This document shows, one piece after another, positions 34,189 through 45,193 of a DNA stretch of 64,000 nucleotides. The stretch covers positions 76,613,696-76,677,695 of the forward strand of contig CM060884.1 in assembly GCA_030762935.1 (NCBI GenBank), given 5' to 3'. Made by a program: the position numbers and the translations under genes. Source of the stretch: Hymenopus coronatus. Taxonomy: Eukaryota; Arthropoda; Insecta; Mantodea; Hymenopodidae. The stretch's first letter is position 1. The number at the start of each line of letters is the position of its first letter. Below the pieces are notes generated by a model. The model saw nothing but the letters and a program-made list of their open reading frames with translations, made no database searches and was not told where the DNA came from.

Positions 34189-34491
34189 AACTTGGTATTT
34201 AAGTTCATTATCTTCCAAGGATGCGACACAAAGATTTTCAAGAAAATCCCCCACTCCCAACTACCCTTTACACGAAAAAAATTGCGAAAATTTTGATGTT
34301 CTTAAAAATGGCTCTAACGATTTTGATTATGCTACTCCTTTATTTCCCTTCTACTTACAAGGAAGCAGGTAATAAGACTATTTCTGCTAATGTTTTCTCA
34401 ATTATCATGAAGTAAATAGAAGCATAAGCCTTTTAACAATAATTTGTTGCGGAGATGTAGGGAAATTCATGTGAATGGAACACATTAGAAT
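34189..34491 (-). mobile_element. Family A repeat, internally deleted
   Basis: It starts at the TTGGTATTTAAGTTCATTATC block, jumps from GATTTTGATTATG directly to TACTCCTTTATTTCCC, and ends GTGAATGGAACACATTAGA. The whole centre is lost. Confidence 0.7.
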
Positions 34492-34942
34492 TTTAATATT
34501 GACATTCGCGCCAAAAAATATATCATCTTTGGTTGGTCCTTTAGCTGCATCACATTACGTGCTATGAGAATCTTCTGCTCCAAGTTTCGTTAGTGTCGCG
34601 TCCTCATGACAAGTCTGGAAAACCCCGATGCTTCCATCTCTCTGTATCTTATATTTCTCTCTTGCTATCTTTCTAACTCCCTGTTTCCCGGACGTGAAGT
34701 CACTACTCTTGTAGTTTTCTTTTCTATGTCTTTCTTTTTCTTTTTCCTATATATTTCCTTTTACTTAGCCTAATCCTGTGCTCATTACTAAGTGAGGTTG
34801 GTGGACTACTACATCTTCCTTAATTACCTAGGGTACTATTTGGTTTTGTACATTTTTCTAGAGCTAAATTCTCAACGGTTTTAACATTGCTTTCCTTAGT
34901 ATTATAATATTATGTATAATTCTGCTTTTATACTGATTTATA
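34492..34942. other. Pyrimidine-rich spacer
   Basis: About 450 bp, strongly TC-rich at 34630-34760. No gene or repeat family recognised. Confidence 0.4.
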
Positions 34943-35584
34943 TACATGGTGATTTATATAGAACTGACACGTTTCTTTTATTAACTGTTTCAGAACGTGT
35001 TATGCTAGCGACAACATGTTATACCTAAATTGTAGAAGAATTTTGGGAGCTTATTTACCTCTATAGCAAATGTTGAACATGTCCTCCATCCTGCATAAGG
35101 CACAACTCAACATGTCGTACTGGCCACTCGTTGGAGGACTCTGTTGTCAATAGCTTTGTGATGTTGTGCTTCAGATCGTCCAATGTCTGAGGACCTGTGG
35201 TGTAAACCCTGTCTTTTAAGTAAACCCCATAGAAACAAGTCCGGCGATGTCATATCCGGAGATCTCGGTGGCCACAGTTTCCTGGAAATTATCTAGTCGT
35301 CAAAGAAACTTGCAATAAGGTTCGTGGATTCATTTGATGTATGGCATGTTGCGCCATCTTGCCGAAAATATCCTTGGCTCAGCTCTACATCGTACTGTTG
35401 ACTACAACAACAAAATGTCGAAACAGCTGTCAACAATGCAATTAGGAATAAAACATAAACATCTGCGCATCTAGTGACAAGGAATCGAAACTCCAGAACA
35501 TTATGCTTAATTTGGTGCTAAAATTGGGTCTTTGAATGAATAATTAAAGAAAGAAATGTATCATTCTACATAAATCACTCTGTA
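34943..35584 (-). mobile_element. Short DDE DNA transposon with inverted ends
   Basis: The ends TACATGGTGATTTATATAGAA (34943) and the complement of TTCTACATAAATCACTCTGTA (35564-35584) are imperfect inverted repeats. The minus strand between them retains a transposase C-terminal piece, WPPRSPDMTSPDLFLWGLLK (about 35210-35270), then PQTLDDLKHNI and a C-terminal DGGHVQHLL (near 35080). RSPDLTPxDFFLWG is typical of a Tc1/mariner-superfamily transposase branch. At 642 bp it is an internally deleted, non-autonomous copy. Confidence 0.7.
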
Positions 35585-35878
35585 TATGGGTATGGCTTGA
35601 TATTGAATTCTATGTACAGTTGTGAACGTATATAAGTAGCGCTGATAACTTGACGGAGGTGAAGGAGAGAGGAGAACAGAATAGCAAGGATAATAGGAAC
35701 ACTATTGTCTGCTCAAGTACATACATTACAAAGAAACGTAGCAATTTTTCCTTGGTTTGGAAGGTTTAAAGTGGCCACAACGGTCTCGTTACTGACGTTC
35801 CTTCCCAGCACAAGATACAGTCGGCAGCAAAAAAACACATGTTCGGTTGGGAAGGGACTGCTCCCTGCTTCTAGTATA
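35585..35878. other. Unassigned spacer
   Basis: About 294 bp. Nothing recognised. A 69-codon open frame crosses it and ends in family-A sequence, so I do not accept it as a gene. Confidence 0.35.
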
Positions 35879-36026
35879 CCTTCTTACTTTTCCTGCATAG
35901 TACATAGTGTATAGAGAACTCCACCCAAAAATTCGATACGGATGAATTTTACGGAATTTTGCACAACTGGTAAAGCGTAGGAGATGGACAGAGACTTAAA
36001 ACACCCAAAAATGTAGAGTACGTTAA
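35879..36026 (-). mobile_element. Family A repeat, internally deleted
   Basis: The minus-strand start (CATAGTACATAGTGTATAGAG) jumps from AAAATTCGATACG to GATGAATTTTACGG and ends where the next plus-strand copy starts. Confidence 0.65.
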
Positions 36027-36849
36027 AACGCACAATTTCTCTACATCTCTGCAACAAACTATTGTTAAAAAGCCTATACCTCTATTTACTTCATGCTAAT
36101 CGAGAAAAAAAGGTAGAAGTAGTCTTGTTACTTGCTTCCTTATAAGTTGAAGCGAAATAAGGGAGTATCATAGGTTAAAGTGATAGTCAAAAGCTGGCTG
36201 CTATGTGACTGAAGGTCCTTTGTTTGTTTGGACAGGAGTTGACAAATTCTTGTATGAGCAAAGTAGTTTTTTTAAATCTGAAACCAATAACCAGGAATAT
36301 CTCAGAAACGACCAACTCCATGAAAAAATGTATATAGCATAAATTGTGTGTTTTAACATCCTCTACATTTTTTGTGTGGTAAGTTTTGTCCATCTCTTAC
36401 AGTTTAGCATTTATGCAAAATTCCTTAAATTAATCTAGAGTAAAGTAGTATTCAGAGGCTATTCCCAGAAAATTGAAGATATACATTTTATTGGTCTTTA
36501 ATATACGATATTTTAATCAAATCGTTAAGAGTAATTTTTAAGAAAATCAAACTTTTCGAAAAAGGTTCCACGTAAAGGGTAGTTTGGGGTGGGGGAATTC
36601 TACTCAAAATCTTCGTGTCGCATCCTGGAAGATACTCAACTTAAATACCAAGGTTGGTATTTTACTGGCTTTTCGTTTTTGAGTTATAGTATTCACAGGC
36701 ATACGGGCCTTTTTCTGAAAATGCTTTTTTTTTTTTGGTTACAGGGGACCCTAAAACATATATTTCCGGTGAAATGTCGGTAACAAATTTTTGGGTGGAG
36801 TGCAATACCTTCTCTGTACACTATGTACATAGTAAGTGTAGAGAAAGTA
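36027..36849 (+). mobile_element. Family A repeat, nearly full length
   Basis: It lacks only the first 30 or so bases (begins TTTCTCTACATCTCTGCAAC). The 3' hairpin and AAGTGTAGAGAAAGTAA are intact. The CA tract is almost gone (36690-36705). Confidence 0.8.
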
Positions 36850-37648
36850 AAATATATCAGTGAACGGATTAATGATAGGGACCAGAGGGACAGTACCCAT
36901 AAAATTACACCAATTTTGAAAAGATTATGGTCTGGATAAATGCCTACTGCATACAAAAGCGATCATGACAATCAGGAGATCCCTTCTTTTCCTCAGAAAT
37001 CATTTGTATTCATTTTAATGCTGGTCCTATAAAAATCCATTAAAGTTTGTTGTGTAGTTTGGAAATTACTAAAATGTTTTCTGATAAGATATGTATGTGC
37101 TATTTGTATTAGATTTGAAACTCTTCATTCCTAATTTTATAAGTTACCTGTACTTAGTTATACAATTTATTTTTATCATTGTAAGCTATTTTTAAAAATG
37201 TTAATTGTGCAGTTATACTTCGTCTGTATGGCAGCCCTCAAGTAATTATTTTATAAAATAATAATATAATAACATAACACAATATTTCTTGCTCTGACAA
37301 TACCAACAGGAATTTTTCATAGATACCAGTTTAGTGTTTTTATTTCACCTTAGAAAACAGTTTCTTTGAAAGGCGTCTAGAACTGAAGAATGGATTATTC
37401 GGTGTGCAGATAATGAACTTATCAAAGTTGATGAAGGAATTGGGAATTCTTTGTGAAGTGTTCAGCTTTTGATTGAGGAATGTATAATGAAGTTGGAAAT
37501 GAAGTTACGTGATACTACTTTAATTATGATGGAGCTAACTTTGAGGCGCTTAATTAAAAATTCATAATAAAATATAGGTAGGTACTAATGATGGTAAAGT
37601 TAGTTACTGTTCATCTGAAGAGTTGCTGCAGCAGTGGCGCTGTGGCGT
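36850..37648. other. AT-rich spacer
   Basis: About 800 bp with no credible gene or repeat from the families described. It lies immediately upstream of the 36-bp splice-donor-like array. Confidence 0.4.
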
Positions 37649-38040
37649 GCATTCGGGAGTCGCCAAGGTAAGTACCGCATTCGGGAGTCCCTCAGTCGCT
37701 AAGGTAAGTACCGCATTCGGGAGTCGCTCAGTCGCTAAGGTAAGTACCGCATTCGGGAGTCGCTCAGTCGCTAAGGTAAGTACCGCATTCGGGAGTCCCT
37801 CAGTCGCTAAGGTAAGTACCGCATTCGGGAGTCGCTCAGTCGCTAAGGTAAGTACCGCATTCGGGAGTCCCTCAGGCGCTAAGGTAAGTACCGCATTCGG
37901 GAGTCCCTCAGTCGCTAAGGTAAGTACCGCATTCGGGAGTCGCTCAGTCGCTAAGGTAAGTACCGCATTCGGGAGTCGCTCAGTCGCTAAGGTAAGTACC
38001 GCATTCGGGAGTCTCTCAGTCGCTAAGGTAAGTACCGCAT
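37649..38040 (+). repeat. 36-bp array of splice-donor-like units
   Basis: Eleven units each contain AAGGTAAGTACCGCAT, a match to the MAG|GTRAGT 5' splice-site consensus. They are separated by TCGGGAGTCxCTCAGTCGCT. Units are exactly 36 bp (12 codons), so one plus-strand frame stays open across the array with repeating AKVSTAFGS. It starts within a 5' flank open from 37623. There is no family resemblance and I do not call it a gene. Confidence 0.85.
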
Positions 38041-38667
38041 AGCAAGAGCAATGGTAACAAGGGCACTTAAATTAAACTAATATATTGGCTGTGAATGTTT
38101 GCTTTACAAAGACCTATTTCTTTGATCCTGATCAATATTACTTTCACAAATGTCATGGTGTGCTAGGCGAGGTGCTTGGGCGGTTGAGCCCGAAGCGACG
38201 TACACAAGCAAGCAGAGGTTCCCCGACGGGCAAAGACAAGCACCTTCAGCTTTTAAATAGGTTTAGCGGCATTCCGGCAAGGCATTCCAACATGGTGGCC
38301 CTACTCCTAATATGGAGAACTATAGTGGGTAGTCTTAGCCAATCAGCAACGAATATTTAAATGTTCTAGAATATCCGGTGTGAGGTGAAAATGCGAAGGT
38401 GCACGTAGCCCAACGGAAGTTGGTATCATCGAAAAGTCCACCAGGAAATTCATCAGCAGAGGCTAGTCACTTTATTCCTGTTACTTATCAGCTTATAACA
38501 AAGCCTGTATTTTTCCAACAATATGTAGGAATCAAATCCCAATAAATTCAGATTAATTAATTGTTAATTAATAAATATTACTAAAACAATATAAGTTAAA
38601 GTCTCACCAATGACACACGTGACAATATTTAACACCAAAACTGAATACACACGGTGAAACAAAAGCT
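38041..38667. other. Spacer, no gene recognised
   Basis: About 630 bp downstream of the donor-like array. GC is higher around 38160-38290. A 91-codon plus-strand frame begins at 38085 but has no recognisable domain. Confidence 0.4.
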
Positions 38668-38820
38668 GTTCAGCTCGCCTGGGTAGTAGCGTGTCAGCTT
38701 CACAGTCGTGAGTGCGAGCCTTGCTTAGGGTGAGTTACCCGGATAAAGTTTTCCCTTATCCTGAGTTCACCAATTCCATTCATCGACCAACCAGAAGAAT
38801 ATTAAACTAAAAAAAAACAA
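38668..38820 (+). mobile_element. SINE S4, short copy
   Basis: The tRNA-like head (CAGCTCGCCTGGGTAGTAGCG, then GAGTGCGAGCCTTGC in the B-box position) is followed by the CCCTTATCCTGAG body and ends ATTAAACTAAAAAAAAACAAAG. Confidence 0.6.
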
Positions 38821-38939
38821 AGTTTCTCTTACAAATAACTAAAATAAATGCCTTATTTAGTTTCTAATTTCTAAGGAACTATCACCAAATGTTGTTATGT
38901 ATTACTTTATTGCGGTGTAATCTTATCTTTTATTTATAA

Positions 38940-39152
38940 TTTGGTGGTCAAGGTCACAATTTCAATCATATACTCAACGCTTCTCACCTAGACTGCCCGG
39001 GTTCGACCCCAAGCAACCGAATTTGAGGTGGACAAAGCGAATTTCCTCCGGTTTCCCCTGCCATCGCATTCCACCGGTGCTCCATCTTCATTCCATGTAT
39101 CAACAGTGTCATGGTAATAAAAGCGCGTGTTAAACACTACCCAAAAGAAAAG
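38940..39152 (+). mobile_element. SINE S1, degraded head
   Basis: The B-box (GGGTTCGACCCC), TGGACAAAGCG body and GCGTGTTAAACACTACC end match S1. The A-box half is diverged. Confidence 0.65.
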
Positions 39153-39221
39153 TGTATATATTTGTTGATTATACAATTAAAAGAATATACTCATCAAAAT
39201 TAAATAAACAAAATGCACGAC

Positions 39222-39490
39222 CCGCCTCAGTGGTGTGGGGGTAGCGTCTCTGCCTCACATGTTTGGCAGGTCTTTTACTCAAATTAGGAGGATACGAATT
39301 ATTCCGGGGCTCTGATTATTCAATGAGAAGTGGTATAGATACTAATTAACAGGCCTCGAGTTCAAATCTCACTTAGGGAGACGAAAGCACGTGGAGTAAC
39401 TTTAAGCTCCATGGACCCGAGATAATTTGTGCAACATTTCACTCATCGTCTGACATGACCACCAGGTCAAAGGACATTAAACTAAGAAAA
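39222..39490 (+). mobile_element. SINE S4 with split head
   Basis: The A-box half (GTGGTGTGGGGGTAGCGTC) and B-box half (GAGTTCAAATCTC) of the head are separated by about 80 extra bases (39270-39350). The flanks read GGCAGGTC and ACAGGCC, as if the head was interrupted. The rest matches S4 and ends ATTAAACTAAGAAAAACAAA. Confidence 0.65.
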
Positions 39491-39550
39491 ACAAATGCAC
39501 GACGACAGCTATGTTGAAGAGAGCTGTTCTATATCTTAGCAGTGTGAGTT

Positions 39551-40387
39551 ATTTGTGATCCATTCACATGATTTTCTCTACATCTCTGCAACAAATTATT
39601 GTTAAAAAGCATATACTTGTTTTTATACTATTCGAGAAAAAAATTAGTAGTCATATTCTTATTACTGTTTCCTTGTAAGTAGAAGCGAAATAAGGGAGTA
39701 CCATAGGTTAAAGTGATAGTCAAAAGCTGGTTGCTATGTGACCGAAGTTCCTTTGTTTCTATGGACAGGAGTTGACAAATTCCTGTATGAGAAAAGTATA
39801 AGTTTTTTAACGCTGAAACCAAAAACAATGAATATCTTTAAAAACGATCAACCCCACGAAGAAAATGTATATGACATAAAATGTGTGTTTTAACGTGCTC
39901 TATATGTGTTGTGTGGTAAGATTTTGTCCATCTCTTACGGTTTAGCAGTTATGTAAAATTTCGTAAAATTCATCCACAATAAAGTAGTCTTCAGTGGCCA
40001 TTCCCAGAAAATTCAAGATATACATTTTATTTGTCGGGTAAATGTCTTTAATATATGACAATTTAATCAAAATCCTTAGAGTCAACTTTTGAGAAAGAAA
40101 ATCGAACTAAAGGGTAGTTTGGGATGGGGGGGATTTTTCTCAAAATCTTCGTGTCGCATCCCTGGAAGATACTGAACTTAAATATCAAGTTTGGTATTTT
40201 ATCCACTTTTTGTTTTTGAGTTATCACAGGCACACGGACAAACACACGGACCTTTTTCTGAAAATGTTTTTTTTTATACAGGGAACCCTAAAACATACAT
40301 TTTCGGTAAAATCTTGGTATCGATTTTTTGGGTGAAGTGCAACGCCTTTTCTATACACTATGTACATAGTACGTATAGAGAAAGTAA
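39551..40387 (+). mobile_element. Family A repeat, full length
   Basis: It starts near GTGATCCATTCACATG and ends CGTATAGAGAAAGTAA. It is directly followed, after a run of A, by another complete copy in the same orientation. Confidence 0.85.
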
Positions 40388-40390
40388 AAA

Positions 40391-41270
40391 TCTGATGTGT
40401 TAAAATCACATGACTTTCTCTAGATGCTTTACAAACAAAATTCGTAGAAAAGATTATTCTTATTTATACACAATGCTAATCGAGATAAACATCAGCAGAA
40501 CGTTCTTATTACTTAGTTCCTTATAAGTAGAAGGTAACTAAAGGACTGTGCTATGCTAAAGTGATAGTCAAATGTTTTTAAAACTGTCGTTATGCGATTG
40601 TCATTGCAAAACGCTTCTTTGCTTGGTCAGGAGTAAAATAAAAGATAAACGGACGCTTCCTGTCTGAGAAAAGTATAAGAACTTTACAATTGAAACTAAT
40701 AACAAGGAATATCTCAAAAAACGGTAAACTCCACAAAAAATGTATATGACACAATTGTATATTCTAAAGAGATCTAAATTTTTGTGTAGTAAGTTTTTGT
40801 CAATTTCTTACGGTTTACTAGTTATGCAAAATTCATTCAGAATAAACAGGTATTCAGAAGCTATTCCCAAAAAATTCAACGTATACATTTTATTTGTGAT
40901 AAAATGGCTTTAATTTGTGGCATTTTAATCAAACTTGTTAGAGCGATTTTTAATAAAAACAAAATTTTCGAAATTTTTTCAATGTAAATGGTAATTAGGG
41001 GTGAGGGGATTTTCTTGAAAATTTTGTGACACATCCTTGGAAGATAAACTTAAATGCCAAGTTTGGTATTTAACCGATTTTCATTTTTGAGTTATGCTAT
41101 CCTCAGAACACAGATACACACATGGATCTTTTTCTGAAAAATGCATTCTTTGTATTCAGGGGGTCCTAAAACATGTATATCGAGTGAAATTTCGATATAA
41201 AATTGTTGGGTGGAATACAATACCTTGTCTATCCACTATGTATGTTATACATACGGAGCTAGAAAAAGTA
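40391..41270 (+). mobile_element. Family A repeat, full length, tandem with previous
   Basis: It starts TCTGATGTGTTAAAATCACA at the exact end of the preceding copy. It carries a divergent middle subtype (AGGAGTAAAATAAAAGATAAACG) shared with copies at 41708 and 43809, and ends AGCTAGAAAAAGTAA. Confidence 0.85.
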
Positions 41271-41707
41271 ATTAGGTAGTGTAAATTAAGACGTCATAAG
41301 TTTTCCGTGCAGTGTATAAATAATGGAATGTATTTATGTATTTTTAGTGAATCTCAAGGAGCACTTAAATTAGTTGTGTTGATATACTGGCTGTGTATAT
41401 TAGAAAATGAGTTACGAAGTAATGTACACATTCGTGTGGGACGGTACAAGACAATTGGAAATATAAGGAAGGGCTGTTCAACTTGCAGTATCGTAAACCA
41501 GCAGACATCCCATCTGGCATACTTAGACGGGGAATTGGAACTAACCAGCAGCTCCAGAATAGACTTCACATAGTTTTCTTCTCCGCATGGTAAATTCAGA
41601 GCGATCTAAAATAAATGATTTTCTCTGTGTGAGTCAACAGTGTTTCATTTTGTTTCATTGTCCTGAATTTCTCAAACGTAGATTTTATTTAATTGCACAT
41701 TTAAAAA
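41271..41707. other. Spacer, no gene recognised
   Basis: About 440 bp between family-A copies. An 88-codon plus-strand frame (41307-41573) overlaps an opposite-strand frame of similar length. Neither shows a motif. Confidence 0.4.
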
Positions 41708-42600
41708 TCTGATGTCTTACACTCACATGACTTTTTCTGGCTACTCTACAAACCTCCTACAAAAGATTATTCTTCTTTGTGCACAACACTAATCGAAATA
41801 AATATTAGCAGAATGTTCTTATTGCTTAGTTCCTTATAAGTAGAAGGAAAATAAGAGAATGTGCTATGTTAAAGTGATAGTCAAATGTTTTAAAAGCTGT
41901 CGTTATGCGATTGTCATTGTAAGTGACTTCTTTGCTTGGCAAGGAGTAGAACAAAAGAAAAACGAACACTTCCTGTCTGAGAAAAGTTTAAGTACTTCAC
42001 AATTGAAAGTGATAATAAGAAATATCTCGGAAACGTTACCTCCACAACAACAAAATAAAAGACATAAATTGTGTGCTTTTTCGTGATGTACATTTTTTGT
42101 ATAATGAGTTTCTTTCTATCTCTTACGCTTTAACAGTTAAGCAAAATTCGGCTAAATTTATCCAGAATAAAGAGATCTTCAGAGGCTAGTCCCCAAAAAA
42201 ATTAGATATACCTACATTTTATTTCGGACATAAATAGCTTTAAATACAGGATTATAATCAAAATCGTTAGAGCCATTTTTAAGAAAATCAAAATTTTCGA
42301 AATGTTTTCCATGTAAAGGGTAGTTTGTGGTGGTGGGGATTTTTTTTGAAAATTTTTGTATCGCATCCTTGGAAGCTACTAAACTTAAATACCAAGTTTG
42401 GTATTTAATTGTCTTTTCACTTTGGAGCTATGCTGTCCACAGATACACACACACACATTTTTTTTTTAATGTTTTTTTCGGGCTCAGGGGACCCCAAAAC
42501 ATATATTTCCGGTGGAATCTCGGTATCGAATTTATGAGTACATCACAATACCTTCTCTATCCCTATGTACATAGTTCATATGAAGCTAGAGCAAGTAAAA
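41708..42600 (+). mobile_element. Family A repeat, full length, second subtype
   Basis: About 893 bp. It starts TCTGATGTCTTACACTCACA and ends GAAGCTAGAGCAAGTAA. The palindrome AAATACCAAGTTTGGTATTT is perfect near 42390-42410. It belongs to the subtype with AGGAGTAGAACAAAAG. Confidence 0.85.
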
Positions 42601-42928
42601 ATCTGTAATAATGATTATAAGCCTCCACTACAAAATGTTTTAAAATCTAAGTGCTCTTTAGAAGAGTTGAACGGTTTATTAAAATTCCTTTTTCTTAACT
42701 TAAAAGTTTATGGTAATACGAGGCATACATCCATACAGAACTGTTACCTGTGATTTATATATTATGAGAGACAATACATATGGCAAGTTTGAATGAACTT
42801 AGCTTATCTCGCTCTGAGAAGCAAACTTCGGTGCTGGCCACACTGCATAAACATAAACGAAACCCAGAGCTTGCTTTTCATTACCTAGACTCGAATCTAT
42901 ATATTCTAAACATTTCTTTGTTCAAGGT
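42601..42928. other. Unassigned spacer
   Basis: About 328 bp, no gene or repeat recognised. Confidence 0.35.
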
Positions 42929-43208
42929 CGGCTTACGCTCCCCGTGTTTAGGACTGGCACTCCCCTAGGACTTACAAGCGGTCAGAAGCTTGTCGGGGAG
43001 CCAACGGCACGAAACCACAGAATGGAGAACCTGGTCCGTAGCCAGGCACTAGCGTGGGAAAGTGGATGATAGGAAAGGTGATGATGCAGCAATTGGTGGA
43101 ATGAATGCCGGAGGACCCGGAGAAAAGCCTCTCAGACCCCGCTTCGTCCACACAAATCCCACATGCAGGTACTTGGAAGGCGAGCGGTCTAACCACGGCG
43201 CCGCCGCT
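42929..43208 (-). mobile_element. SINE S2 with a single tail unit
   Basis: The minus-strand head is near 43150-43206 (GGCGCCGTGGTTAGACCGC, with a damaged B-box), followed by the GGACGAAGCGGGG body and one tail unit ending GGGGAGCGTAAGCC. It shows the unexpanded state of the S2 tail. Confidence 0.75.
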
Positions 43209-43549
43209 ATTTTAAGCATTACCAACCTAATTATATGAACTCGCACAGAGAAACACAAACTTTATGCCGTCAAGGGATTTCATAAGCTTGTGTTTCGCCT
43301 TATCTGAGATTAGGTAGATGCAGGAACAACTGTTATCAGGTAAACCATGCAGCAGATGCTCGTATTGTTAAACTCGGACCAATTGCTGAAGAGGCAAGCA
43401 GAGCAACTAAATAGGAACGTATTTTCAGGACTTGTAGTTATCTTCATTCCTCTTGTTTTTTATATTCTCTACAATATAGTCAGTGTACGAGATAATATAT
43501 TTTATCCTTCGATACAAAAGGTTACTAGACATGCATGGATCAAAAAACA

Positions 43550-43598
<49 letters not shown>

Positions 43599-43603
43599 TA
43601 AAT
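43209..43603. other. Spacer with (TAA)n microsatellite
   Basis: (TAA)n runs at about 43551-43592. An 84-codon plus-strand frame at 43347 contains a hydrophobic stretch (VFSGLVVIFIPLVFYILY) but runs into the microsatellite. I do not call it a gene. Confidence 0.45.
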
Positions 43604-43806
43604 AAAATCATGTGGTGCATTCACATTCAAATTATTTCTAAAAAAGCATAATCTACTTCATTCTAATCAACATAAATATTAGCAGAAATTGTCTTATTAC
43701 TTGCTTCCTTGCAAGTAGAAGGTAAGTAAGGCATTATACTAAACCAAAACGAATACACAAGCTCGTGATTGAAATTTCATTCCGTTTGCATGTCCAGGAA
43801 TAAAAA
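43604..43806 (+). mobile_element. Family A repeat, 5' fragment
   Basis: It covers the ATGTGGTGCATTCACATTC start to the CATGTCCAGGAATAAA block, then stops where another copy begins. Confidence 0.65.
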
Positions 43807-43808
43807 AA

Positions 43809-44333
43809 TCTGATGTGTTACACTCACATGCCCTTCTCTAGTTTCTAAAAACTTCTTACATAAGATTATTCTTCTTTCTACACAATACTAATCTAGATAA
43901 ACATTAGCAGAATGTTCCTATTACTTAGTTCCTTATAAGTAGAAGGTAACTAAAGGAATGCGCTATGCTACAGTGATAGTCAAATGTTTTAAAAGCTGTA
44001 ATTATAGGATTGTCATTGCAAATCGCTTCTTTGCTTGGCCAGGACTAGAACAAATAAAACCGGACACTTCCTGTCTGAGAAAAGTACACGTACTTCACAA
44101 TTGAAACCAATAACAAGCAATATCTCGGAAACGGTTACCTCCACAACAAAAACGTAAAGGACATAAATTGTGTGTTTTGACGAGCTCTACATTTTTTGTT
44201 TAGTAAGTTTTTCTCTATCCCTTACGGTTTGCCAGTTATAACAAATTCCGGAGATGCTATTCCCAGGAGATTCAAGATATACATTTTATTTGTCAGATAA
44301 ATATCTTTAATATACGATACTATAATTCAAATT
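43809..44333 (+). mobile_element. Family A repeat, 5' half
   Basis: It starts TCTGATGTGTTACACTCACA and runs to the ATATACGATACTATAATTC block, where it meets a minus-strand copy head-on. It is the same subtype as 40391 and 41708. Confidence 0.7.
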
Positions 44334-44339
44334 TGTAAT

Positions 44340-44855
44340 GAAACTTGTTGTGCTTTAATTCGTTTGAATTAACCTGTGTACCCCGAATCTGTTAGGAATG
44401 GCCCCTAATATCTTATTCATTCTGGATGGTTTTCCATAAGTGGTAAACCGTAAGAAATAGACAAAATCTTACGCATAATTATGTAAATTTCGTTAAAACA
44501 CACACAATAAATATCTTTTTGTACACCTAATCATTTCCGAGATATTCTCTGTTATTGGATTCAGTTTTAACATACAATTTTTCTCAAAGGGGAAGTACTC
44601 ATTCATATATCTCTTTTGGCTGCGCCGTGGCCGAGTGGTTTGACCACTCGCCTCTCACCTAGATGGCCCGGGTTCGATCCCAAGCGACCGCATGTGAGAT
44701 TTGTGGTGGACAAAACGGCGCTGGGGCGAGTTTTCTCCGGGTTCTCCGGTTTCCCCCGCCATCGCATTCTACTGGTGCTCCATCTTCATTCATGTATCAT
44801 CAGTGTCACCGCCTGCGGTGCCATAAGTAGTTAAAGCGTGCGTTAAACACTACCA

Positions 44856-44892
<37 letters not shown>

Positions 44893-45077
44893 TTTGTTTA
44901 ACCGAATTTCAATGGCAATCGCAGAGCACAAGCTTTTAAAAGATATGAATATCGCTTTAGACTAGTGTATTCCCTTATTTTCTTTCTACTTACAAGAAAC
45001 AAAGTAATAAGAACCTTTGGCCATGTTTATCTCGATTAGCATGGTATTGATGACAGATAATGGAACACATTAGAGTT
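44340..45077 (-). mobile_element. Family A repeat split by SINE S1
   Basis: It runs in minus orientation from GTGTACCCCGAATCTG to ATAATGGAACACATTAGA, interrupted at 44622-44890 by a plus-strand SINE with an (AT)n tail. Confidence 0.65.
44622..44890 (+). mobile_element. SINE S1 with (AT)n tail
   Basis: The best-preserved S1 head: A-box CGTGGCCGAGTGGTTTGACC, B-box GGGTTCGATCCC, GTGGACAAAACGGCG body, and the end GCGTTAAACACTACC. The 3' tail is an (AT)n run (about 44859-44890) rather than pure A. Confidence 0.8.
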
Positions 45078-45193
45078 TTGTGTTCTCTAATGATATCAGC
45101 ATTGGTCAATGGCATACTGACACTTCAGAGCCTTGTAGCTTACTCTGGAAATTTAATCGAGCAGTCTCTCACTGAAATTACTTGCCTAAGATA

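Noticed and set aside
37623..38042. 139-codon frame with repeated AKVSTAFGS
   Set aside because: It is produced by the 36-bp array. No domain and no evidence of expression. The DNA-level donor motif is the more notable feature.
43347..43601. 84-codon frame with a hydrophobic segment, possible membrane protein
   Set aside because: It ends in a (TAA)n microsatellite, has no homology I recognise, and one hydrophobic stretch in AT-rich DNA is expected by chance.
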